This document shows positions 1-6,364 of a DNA stretch of 11,443 nt, piece by piece. Within the stretch, counting starts at the first letter, position 1; every line of letters starts with the position of its first letter. The stretch is taken from positions 1 to 11,443 of the forward strand of contig CBFDBC010000119.1 in NCBI GenBank assembly GCA_965602945.1, read 5' to 3'. The translations under genes were made by a program, and so were the position numbers. The DNA is from JAUXEH01 sp965602945 (GTDB lineage Bacteria; Acidobacteriota; Aminicenantia; Aminicenantales; Aminicenantaceae). The notes under the pieces are model-generated. The model had not been told where the DNA came from, searched no databases, and saw nothing but the letters and a program-made list of their open reading frames with translations.

Positions 1-1133
1 AGGCCGTCAGGCTGGCACGGGAGTACAAGATCCCCTTCGGGATCACGCCCCACTACCTCTCGCTCATGGACAACGACACGAGCCGCGCCCATGACGCCGC
101 CATCCGCGCTCAGGTGATCCCCTCTCTCCACTACATCCAGAAGCTCAAGGAGTCCAGGGAGTGCAGGGAGACCTCCATGGACTTCATGCTGGAGAGTGAG
201 ACGTCCCCCATCGAAGGGATCACACGCCGTTATCCCATGATCGTCATCCTCAAACCCATCACCACGTGTCCCCAGATCTGTGTGTACTGCCAGCGCAACT
301 GGGAGATAGAGGATGTGTACTCGCCGGGGGCCGTTCTGGCCAGGGGCAAGCTGGAAAAGGCCATCCAGTGGATCGCCGACACCCCGGAGATCATAGAGGT
401 CCTGATCACGGGAGGAGATCCCCTTTTACTCTCCAACGACAAACTCGAGAGCATGCTGTTCAAGCTGTCGCGCAACAAGAACATCCAGCGGATCCGCATC
501 GGGACCCGCACGCCCGTGACCCTACCGCAGCGTATCACCGACGGTCTGGTCAAAGATATCAACCACTTCCATATCCCCGGCAAGCGGGAGATCCTGATCA
601 TCACACATTTCGAGCATCCCTATGAGATCACGCACCAGTCCATGCAGGCGGTTCAGAAATTCCGACACTATGGGATCGATGTGTATAACCAGCTGGTCTA
701 CACCTTCCACAACTCCCGCAGGTTCGAGGCGACAGCCCTGCGCAATAAACTCCGGCTGATCGGCGTGACGCCATACTACACCTTCAACACCAAGGGCAAG
801 GACGAGACCGATGACTACCGCGTGCCTATCCCCCGGCTCCTTCAGGAGCAGAAGGAGGAATCGAGGCTGTTTCCCGGGACCGTCCGCACCGATGAATGCG
901 TGTTCAACGTCCCCGGGTTGGGCAAGAATTACCTGCGCGCCATACAGCACCACGATCTGATCGCGCTCCTGCCCGACGGCCGGAGGGTCTACGAGTTTCA
1001 CCCCTGGGAGAAGAAGCTCAGCCTGGTCGACACCTATCTGTACACGGATGTCTCGATCCACGACTATCTGCAGAGGCTGAAAGCTGCGGGTGAGAACATC
1101 GCGGAGTACAAATCCATCTGGTATTACTACTAG
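1..1133 (+). CDS. KamA-family radical SAM aminomutase, 3' part (glutamate 2,3-aminomutase-like pocket)
   Basis: The reading frame is open from base 3, so the gene starts before the window; the ATG at 66 is internal, because the residues before it (ITPHYLSLMD) match the family. These enzymes use S-adenosylmethionine, a [4Fe-4S] cluster and PLP to move an amino group from C2 to C3 of an amino acid. The cluster motif CPQICVYC (CxxxCxxC) has Cys codons at 267, 279 and 288. An Arg follows two residues after the last Cys, where lysine 2,3-aminomutase binds the substrate carboxylate. The PLP-binding Lys is probably in VPGLGK (codon 924-926), a shortened form of the usual PGGGGK. The two Asp that hold the substrate ammonium group in lysine aminomutase align here with Lys (792-794) and Asn (906-908). 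Family assignment is firm; the substrate is inference, and lysine seems unlikely. No terminator hairpin is seen after the stop. Confidence 0.88.
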   Translation, partial: AVRLAREYKIPFGITPHYLSLMDNDTSRAHDAAIRAQVIPSLHYIQKLKESRECRETSMDFMLESETSPIEGITRRYPMIVILKPITTCPQICVYCQRNWEIEDVYSPGAVLARGKLEKAIQWIADTPEIIEVLITGGDPLLLSNDKLESMLFKLSRNKNIQRIRIGTRTPVTLPQRITDGLVKDINHFHIPGKREILIITHFEHPYEITHQSMQAVQKFRHYGIDVYNQLVYTFHNSRRFEATALRNKLRLIGVTPYYTFNTKGKDETDDYRVPIPRLLQEQKEESRLFPGTVRTDECVFNVPGLGKNYLRAIQHHDLIALLPDGRRVYEFHPWEKKLSLVDTYLYTDVSIHDYLQRLKAAGENIAEYKSIWYYY

Positions 1134-1152
1134 CCAGCAGGACAGCGCGGCC

Positions 1153-1180
1153 TTGACTTTTCCGGGGGGAGGGATACAAT
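1153..1180 (+). promoter_or_regulatory. Sigma-70-like promoter for the ileS operon
   Basis: TTGACT (1153-1158) and TACAAT (1175-1180) are each one mismatch from consensus and are separated by 16 bases. Transcription would start near 1187, leaving a leader of about 107 bases before ileS. The leader has only a weak 5-bp hairpin (ATGGG 1239-1243 with CCCAT 1251-1255). I see no recognisable T-box or riboswitch. This is the only promoter candidate in the 160-base gap between the aminomutase gene and ileS. It is predicted from sequence alone. Confidence 0.65.
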
Positions 1181-1293
1181 ACCTTGTCTTAGAACAGCCA
1201 GGCTGTATCCTATCTCCATGCAGGTTTCCAAGCCCGAGATGGGGCGACATCCCATGAGGTGTGGAACCGTGCTGACGTCGGGAGTGATTGAAG

Positions 1294-4068
1294 ATGGACG
1301 GTGATACGATCAAACAGACACTGAACCTTCCCAGGACTTCCTTCTCCATGAAGGCGAAACTGGCGCAGAGGGAACCCGAGATCATCCGTAGGTGGGAAGA
1401 ATCCGGTCTGTATCAGAAAATCCAGGCCCAGGGCAGTGGGCGCCCCACATTCGTGCTGCACGACGGCCCTCCCTATGCCAACGGCAACATCCACTTGGGG
1501 ACCGCCCTGAACAAGATCCTCAAGGATTTCATCGTCAGGTCCAAGACCATGGAGGGTTTCAGGGCGCCGTACCGGCCGGGCTGGGACTGCCACGGCCTGC
1601 CCATCGAGATCAAGGTGGACAAGAACCTGGGTGAAAAGAAAAAGGACATGTCTCTCATCGACATCCGGGAGGAATGTAAGAAATATGCGCTCAATTTCGT
1701 AGGGATACAGCGCGACCAGTTCCGCCGTCTGGGAGTCTCCGGAGATTGGGAAAACCCGTATCTCACTCTCAATCCGGAGTATGAGGGCGACATCCTGCGT
1801 TTCCTGGCCGCGTTCTTTTCCAGGGACATCGTGTACAAAGGGAAGAAGCCTGTGCTCTGGTGCGCATCCTGCCGCACGGCCCTGGCCGAAGCGGAGATCG
1901 AATACCATGACCGCACGTCCCCTTCGATCTATGTCAAGTTCCCCATGATCTCGGATCTGGGCGAGAAGTATCCCGAGCTCGAAGGGAAGACCGTCTCCGT
2001 GCTCATCTGGACCACCACGCCCTGGACCCTGCCCGCCAACCTGGCCATCGCATTCCATCCGGAGTTCGAGTATGCCGCGTTCGAGACGGATGGAGAGGTG
2101 TACATCGCGGCGAAGCGTTTGATCCCGGTGCTGTCCGATGCTCTTGATCTCCCGGAGCCCCAGATCCTTGTGACCTTCCCGGGAAGGGACATGGAGGGGC
2201 TCAAGGCCCGGCATCCTTTCATCGAGCGTGATTCGGTGTTTGTCCTGGCTGACTATGTCACGCTCGATCAGGGAACCGGGGCCGTTCACACGGCACCGGG
2301 ACATGGGCTGGAAGACTACCTGACCGGCCTGGCCTACGACCTGGAAATCTACACTCCGGTAGACAGCGAGGGTGCATTCATATCCGATGTCGACCAATAC
2401 GGCGGCATGAACGTTTTCGCGGCCAATCCCGTGATCCTCAATGACATGCAGCAGAGCGGCGCCCTCATGAGATCCGAAGAGATCGTCCATTCCTACCCCC
2501 ACTGCTGGCGCTGCAAGCAGCCCGTCATTTTTCGAGCCACGTCGCAGTGGTTCATAGCCATGGATAAAAACGGCTTCAGAGAACAGGCCTTGGAAGCCAT
2601 CAAGCGCGTGCGCTGGATCCCGCATTGGGGAGAAGACCGCATCGCCGGCATGGTGGACACGAGGCCGGATTGGTGCATCTCACGCCAGCGATCCTGGGGA
2701 GTGCCTATACCCGCCTTCGTCTGCCTTGACTGCAACACGGCCGTGGCCGACGAAAAGATCGCTCTCTGGGTCGCGGATATTTTCTCCCGGGAGGGCTCCA
2801 ATGCATGGTTCGAGAAACCGGCCGCAGAGCTGATCCCTCCCGACACGAAGTGTCCGGAGTGCGGGTCCGTCCGCCTGGACAAGGAAAACAACATCCTGGA
2901 TGTCTGGTTCGAATCCGGATCCAGTCACGGCATCCTGGGGAAGAGTGAAGATCTTCCCTGGCCGGCCGATGTGTACATCGAGGGCCATGACCAATACCGG
3001 GGATGGTTCAACAGTTCGCTGCTGGTCGGGGTGGCGGCCAAGGGCGCCTCTCCTTTCAAAAACTGCATCATCCATGGGTTCGTGCTGGACGAGAACGGCC
3101 GCGCTATGGCCAAATCGCTGGGCAACGTCATCGAACCGGATGAGGTCATCCAGAAGAACGGTGCCGAGATTCTCCGCCTTTGGGTGGCCATGCTCAACTA
3201 TAAAGAGGACGCGCGATATGGCGGCGAGACACTGCAGAGGCTGATCGAGGCATACCGGAAGCTGCGCAACACCTGGCGTTTCCTGCTAGGCAACATGCAT
3301 GAGTTCACCCCGGACAGCGAAAGCCTGCCCGCGGCAGAGATGCATCCCTTCGACCGCTGGGCCCTGGAAAAGTGCGCGCGGCTGGGACGCAAGATGCGGA
3401 AGGCGTACGAAGAATTCGAATATCACGTGGTTTTCCATACCGTCTATAACCTGTTCACGGTCGAACTGAGCGCCTATTACCTGGATGTCTTGAAGGACCG
3501 GCTCTACTGCTCGGGAAACAAGTCCGGCCTGCGGAGGTCTGCTCAGACGGCCCTCTTCCACATCCTCAGGGACACTCTCTCATTGATGGCACCCATCCTG
3601 CCCTTCACCACGGAAGAGGCGTGGGAAGCCATGCCGGATTATGACGGTAAGTCAGAGTCAGTGCATCTGGAGTTGTTCCCGGATTTCTCGGAAGTGTGGC
3701 TGGAGGAAGACACGTTTCAGGAATGGGAGGCGATGGGCGCCATAAGGGAAGCTGTGCTCAAGGAATTGGAAAAGGCCCGCGAGGACAAACTGATCGGAAA
3801 CTCCCTGGAAGCCGCGATCACGATCCGGGCCCCAGAAGCGAAGCGTGCACTGCTCGAGAAACACCGCGCTGAGCTCCCCGCACTTTTCATCGTGTCTGCG
3901 GTGGAGTTGGGAGAGCCCGGGGGAGAGGAGATCGAGGTAGGTGTGGAAAGAGTTTCCTCACGGAAATGCCTGCGCTGCTGGAATTATTCCGACCATGTGG
4001 GGACCAGCGAATCCTATCCCGACTTCTGCGGCCGCTGTGAAGACGTGGTCAGGGACATGGATCTATGA
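1294..4068 (+). CDS. ileS: Isoleucyl-tRNA synthetase (IleS, class Ia)
   Basis: This cytoplasmic enzyme charges tRNA-Ile with isoleucine. At 924 residues it has the usual bacterial length. Seen in order: an N-terminal NLPRTSFSMKAKLAQREP segment typical of bacterial IleS; the HIGH-type motif HLGT at residues 67-70; the editing domain with the threonine-rich peptide WTTTPWTLPAN (T240-T242) and HTAPGHGLEDY, whose Asp341 matches the E. coli editing Asp; internal CxxC pairs; the catalytic tail motif; an anticodon-binding domain; and a C-terminal zinc finger (C892, C895, C912, C915). The KMSKS loop is unusual, reading AMAKS (A604-S608), so the first Lys is missing. ATG 1294 is chosen because GGAG at 1281-1284 sits nine bases upstream; the in-frame TTG at 1288 would be too close to it. 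It is the first gene of the operon, and its stop overlaps the lspA start. Confidence 0.97.
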   Translation: MDGDTIKQTLNLPRTSFSMKAKLAQREPEIIRRWEESGLYQKIQAQGSGRPTFVLHDGPPYANGNIHLGTALNKILKDFIVRSKTMEGFRAPYRPGWDCHGLPIEIKVDKNLGEKKKDMSLIDIREECKKYALNFVGIQRDQFRRLGVSGDWENPYLTLNPEYEGDILRFLAAFFSRDIVYKGKKPVLWCASCRTALAEAEIEYHDRTSPSIYVKFPMISDLGEKYPELEGKTVSVLIWTTTPWTLPANLAIAFHPEFEYAAFETDGEVYIAAKRLIPVLSDALDLPEPQILVTFPGRDMEGLKARHPFIERDSVFVLADYVTLDQGTGAVHTAPGHGLEDYLTGLAYDLEIYTPVDSEGAFISDVDQYGGMNVFAANPVILNDMQQSGALMRSEEIVHSYPHCWRCKQPVIFRATSQWFIAMDKNGFREQALEAIKRVRWIPHWGEDRIAGMVDTRPDWCISRQRSWGVPIPAFVCLDCNTAVADEKIALWVADIFSREGSNAWFEKPAAELIPPDTKCPECGSVRLDKENNILDVWFESGSSHGILGKSEDLPWPADVYIEGHDQYRGWFNSSLLVGVAAKGASPFKNCIIHGFVLDENGRAMAKSLGNVIEPDEVIQKNGAEILRLWVAMLNYKEDARYGGETLQRLIEAYRKLRNTWRFLLGNMHEFTPDSESLPAAEMHPFDRWALEKCARLGRKMRKAYEEFEYHVVFHTVYNLFTVELSAYYLDVLKDRLYCSGNKSGLRRSAQTALFHILRDTLSLMAPILPFTTEEAWEAMPDYDGKSESVHLELFPDFSEVWLEEDTFQEWEAMGAIREAVLKELEKAREDKLIGNSLEAAITIRAPEAKRALLEKHRAELPALFIVSAVELGEPGGEEIEVGVERVSSRKCLRCWNYSDHVGTSESYPDFCGRCEDVVRDMDL

Positions 4069-4559
4069 AAAAAACGATCCCGTATCTTGCCTTGATAGCG
4101 AGCATCGTGATCCTGGATCAGGTGACCAAGATGATGCTGGTCAGGAGTGTTCCCCATGGGACCAGCCGGGTCGTGATCCCGGGTTTCTTCAACCTGAGCC
4201 ACGTCCGGAACAGGGGAGCGATCTTCGGTTTTTTTTCGCAGAGCGGAAACCCGATGGTGTATGTACTCCTGACGGTGGCATCCCTGGGGGCCCTGGTCCT
4301 GGTGTTGTTCTACTTTGTCAAGGTTCCCGCGCAGGACCGGCTCCTGAAGATCACGCTCTCTCTCATCCTGGGTGGGGCTCTCGGTAATCAAGTCGACCGC
4401 ATATTCAAGGGCTATGTGGTGGATTTCCTGGAAGTCTATGTCAAGTCGTTCCACTGGCCCTCGTTCAACGTTGCGGATTCATGTATTACCATCGGCGCTA
4501 TTCTGCTGGTGTATATTTTCTTTTTCAGGAAAGGTGAAAAATGTTCCCTGTGCTCTTAA
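4065..4559 (+). CDS. lspA: Lipoprotein signal peptidase II (LspA)
   Basis: LspA is an inner-membrane aspartyl protease that removes the signal peptide from prolipoproteins after Lgt has added diacylglycerol. The 164-residue length is normal. Four hydrophobic stretches are visible (about residues 5-20, 63-85, 94-107 and 139-154). The conserved blocks are VRNRGAIFGFF (47-57), GGALGNQVDRIFKGYVVDF (103-121) and FNVADS (134-139). Asp120 and Asp138 are the expected catalytic pair. The start codon overlaps the ileS stop as ATGA, with AGGGA at 4051-4055 as a plausible ribosome site, which suggests translational coupling. The C-terminus (RKGEKCSLCS) is short and polar. An eight-base T run at 4229-4236 lies inside the gene, with the frame intact. 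Confidence 0.97.
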   Translation: MKKTIPYLALIASIVILDQVTKMMLVRSVPHGTSRVVIPGFFNLSHVRNRGAIFGFFSQSGNPMVYVLLTVASLGALVLVLFYFVKVPAQDRLLKITLSLILGGALGNQVDRIFKGYVVDFLEVYVKSFHWPSFNVADSCITIGAILLVYIFFFRKGEKCSLCS

Positions 4560-5341
4560 AGCTGGGCCCGGTCACCCTCCACACCTATGGTTTCATGATG
4601 GCGGTGGGAGTGGCCTGCGGCCTGTGGTTTCTGTATGTCCAAGGGAAAAAACAAGGACTCGAGGCGGGCAGGCTGGTGGACATGGCATTCTACACCATCC
4701 TGATCTCGCTGCTCGGGGCCAAGCTCGTGCTGCTCGTGGGAGATTTTTCCCGCTACACACGCAATCCGGGAGAGCTTCTGTCGCTGGCACGCTCCGGGGG
4801 TGTTTTCCAGGGTGGGCTGGCCGCCGGAATCGTGTTCGCACTGTGGTACATGTACCGGCACAAGCTGCCCACCTGGAAGACCGCCGACCTGATAGTCCCT
4901 GCCCTGGCCCTGGGGCATGGGTTCGGGCGCCTCGGGTGTTTCAGTGCCGGCTGCTGCTACGGCCGCGCCTGTGACACGGTATTGGGCGTCACCTTCCACA
5001 ACGAAACGGCGCATAACCTGACCGGGCTTCCGTTGGGCTCGTCCCTGCATCCGGTCCAGCTCTATGAAGCTCTGCTCAATTTTCTCAATTTTGGGATCCT
5101 GTTTTTCATCCTGCGCAAGAAGAGATTCGACGGCCAGGTTTTCGCCATCTACATCCTCAACTATTCCCTGATCCGGTACTTCACGGAATTCTACCGGGGG
5201 GATCATGATCCCGACCGCCTGTATCTCATCCACTCCGCATCGCCTTATCTGAGTATCTCTTACCCGCAGATTTTCTGTATAATCGGCTTGGTGGCGGGGG
5301 CGGTGCTATATTTTATCTTTAAAAAAAGAAAAAGTGCCTGA
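4541..5341 (+). CDS. lgt: Prolipoprotein diacylglyceryl transferase (Lgt)
   Basis: Lgt is an inner-membrane enzyme that transfers diacylglycerol from phosphatidylglycerol to the lipobox Cys, the step before LspA. It has 266 residues and multiple membrane segments. Family landmarks: HTYGFMMAVGV (14-24), with Tyr16 equivalent to E. coli Tyr26; GGVFQGGLAAG (86-96); GRLGCFSAGCCYG (129-141); HPVQLYEALLN (170-180); and EFYRGDHD (216-223), with Arg219 equivalent to E. coli Arg239. The signature departs from the E. coli type: the essential His before GG is Gln90, and the essential Asn of GRxxN is Cys133. The adjacent lspA and the intact Arg130/Arg219 pair favour a real Lgt of the cysteine-rich GCCYG subtype. 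The start ATG lies inside the end of lspA (19-base overlap) and has AGGAAAGG at 4527-4534 as ribosome site. Confidence 0.94.
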   Translation: MFPVLLKLGPVTLHTYGFMMAVGVACGLWFLYVQGKKQGLEAGRLVDMAFYTILISLLGAKLVLLVGDFSRYTRNPGELLSLARSGGVFQGGLAAGIVFALWYMYRHKLPTWKTADLIVPALALGHGFGRLGCFSAGCCYGRACDTVLGVTFHNETAHNLTGLPLGSSLHPVQLYEALLNFLNFGILFFILRKKRFDGQVFAIYILNYSLIRYFTEFYRGDHDPDRLYLIHSASPYLSISYPQIFCIIGLVAGAVLYFIFKKRKSA

Positions 5342-6254
5342 TACTGTATTTCTGGTTTCCGAGCTTGAGGGCGCCGGTCTGAGGATCGATTCCTATCTGG
5401 CGGATCATCTGCAGGATGTGAGCCGTGCCCGTGTCCAGCGTCTGATAACAGGGGGAGACGTGAGGGTGGATGGCCGGCCCGTGAAAGCCAGCCGCAGGCT
5501 GGTTGCAGGGGAGAAGGTGGTGATCCATCTGACTCGGGAGAGAAGGGAAAAGCCGCAACCCGAGGACATTTCGCTCGAAATACTGCACGATGACCAGGAT
5601 ATTATCCTGGTTGATAAACCGTCCGGGGTAGTGGTCCATCCCGGCGCCGGCCGGCGCACACAGACGCTTGTCAATGCGCTGCTCTATCGGTTCCCGGATC
5701 TGGCCGGGCAGGAACCGGAAGACAGGCCGGGGATTGTCCACCGGCTGGACAAGGAAACCTCGGGCGTCATGGTCGTGGCGCGCTCGCCCCGGGCGATGAA
5801 TGACCTTCAGCGGCAGTTCAAGAACAGAGAGGTGGACAAAAGATATCTGGGACTCGTCTGGGGGAAGATCCGACACGCTGAGGGCCGGCTCTCGTGGCCC
5901 ATCGGACGGCATGCCCGCCAGCGTGACCGCATCTCCATCCGGACCAACAAGCCCCGAGAGGCTGAGACTCACTACCGGCTCCTGCAGGCCTATCGGGATT
6001 TCGCCTATCTTGAGATACACCCGCTGACCGGCCGGACGCATCAGATCCGAGTCCACATGGCGGCCGCGGGACATCCCCTGGTGGGAGACAGCCGTTACGG
6101 GCGCAGAGGCGGCAAGGGGCCGAGCCCTCGATTGTTCCTGCACGCCGCCACCCTCAAGTTCCGTCACCCCGGATCCGGAGAAACATTGGAGTTCTCCTCA
6201 CCGCTTCCTCCGGACCTGCAGGCCGTGCTCGACGGGATCATTCAAAGTTCTTGA
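5334..6254 (+). CDS. RluA/RluD-family 23S rRNA pseudouridine synthase
   Basis: The enzyme isomerises uridine to pseudouridine in RNA; the family acts mainly on 23S rRNA. Residues about 16-65 form an S4 RNA-binding domain (RIDSYLADHL, then VSRARVQRLITGGDVRVDG). The catalytic block HRLDKETSG (136-144) contains the nucleophile Asp139. HPLTGRTHQIRVHMAAAGHP (229-248) is the second conserved block. The length of 306 residues fits RluC/RluD-type proteins; which uridines it modifies cannot be told from sequence. The start is GTG at 5334, eight bases inside the end of lgt, preceded only by an A-rich stretch and no clear Shine-Dalgarno. No in-frame ATG lies nearby, so expression probably depends on coupling to lgt translation. 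A pseudouridine synthase close to lspA is also seen in other bacteria (ylyB in Bacillus subtilis). Confidence 0.94.
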   Translation: MPDTVFLVSELEGAGLRIDSYLADHLQDVSRARVQRLITGGDVRVDGRPVKASRRLVAGEKVVIHLTRERREKPQPEDISLEILHDDQDIILVDKPSGVVVHPGAGRRTQTLVNALLYRFPDLAGQEPEDRPGIVHRLDKETSGVMVVARSPRAMNDLQRQFKNREVDKRYLGLVWGKIRHAEGRLSWPIGRHARQRDRISIRTNKPREAETHYRLLQAYRDFAYLEIHPLTGRTHQIRVHMAAAGHPLVGDSRYGRRGGKGPSPRLFLHAATLKFRHPGSGETLEFSSPLPPDLQAVLDGIIQSS

Positions 6255-6280
6255 GATGGGAGTGCAGGATAGTGTATCAT
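6251..6280 (+). promoter_or_regulatory. Candidate promoter upstream of the EF-G-2 gene
   Basis: TTGAGA (6251-6256) and TATCAT (6275-6280) are each one mismatch from consensus, with an 18-base spacer. The -35 box overlaps the stop codon of the pseudouridine synthase gene. Transcription would start near 6287. A perfect TTGACA further on (6322-6327) has no matching -10 box at the right distance. The -10 of this candidate lies inside an inverted repeat (6261-6292). Predicted from sequence only. Confidence 0.45.
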
Positions 6281-6292
6281 ATCCGTTGCACT
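6261..6292 (+). repeat. Imperfect inverted repeat between the pseudouridine synthase and EF-G-2 genes
   Basis: The left arm AGTGCA-GGATA (6261-6271) pairs with TATCC (6280-6284) and TGCACT (6287-6292). The loop has eight bases and there is a two-base GT bulge on the right side, giving 11 paired bases. As RNA, a G-C and a G-U pair could extend the base of the stem. No T run follows, so it is not a classical intrinsic terminator. It spans the candidate -10 box, so it could be an operator, an attenuating hairpin or an RNA processing site. The function is unknown. Confidence 0.55.
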
Positions 6293-6364
6293 TCACTATG
6301 CGAATCGAGTGACGTTGAAACTTGACATTATTGCTCAATCGACCACTCAACTGGAGGCTTCACG

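Noticed and set aside
1218..1304. Possible 28-codon leader peptide overlapping the ileS start
   Set aside because: It has no Shine-Dalgarno and only one Ile codon, and no attenuator-type alternative hairpins are seen, so an Ile-sensing leader is not supported.
522..1385. Minus-strand open frame of 287 codons across the aminomutase gene and the ileS promoter region
   Set aside because: It is antisense to a well-supported gene and shows no family motifs.
1210..2625. Minus-strand open frame of 471 codons across ileS
   Set aside because: It lies antisense to a clear ileS, its composition is that of a shadow frame (rich in His, Arg, Gly, Asp), and it has no recognisable domain or ribosome site.
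4229..4236. Eight-base T run in lspA as a phase-variation tract
   Set aside because: The frame is intact, the tract is short, it encodes part of a normal LspA motif region, and switching off an important enzyme would be unlikely to be selected.
5278..5283. Perfect TATAAT inside lgt, possible internal promoter for the pseudouridine synthase gene
   Set aside because: No -35-like sequence is present at 16 to 18 bases upstream.
6322..6327. Perfect TTGACA upstream of the EF-G-2 gene
   Set aside because: The sequence 16 to 18 bases downstream does not resemble a -10 box.
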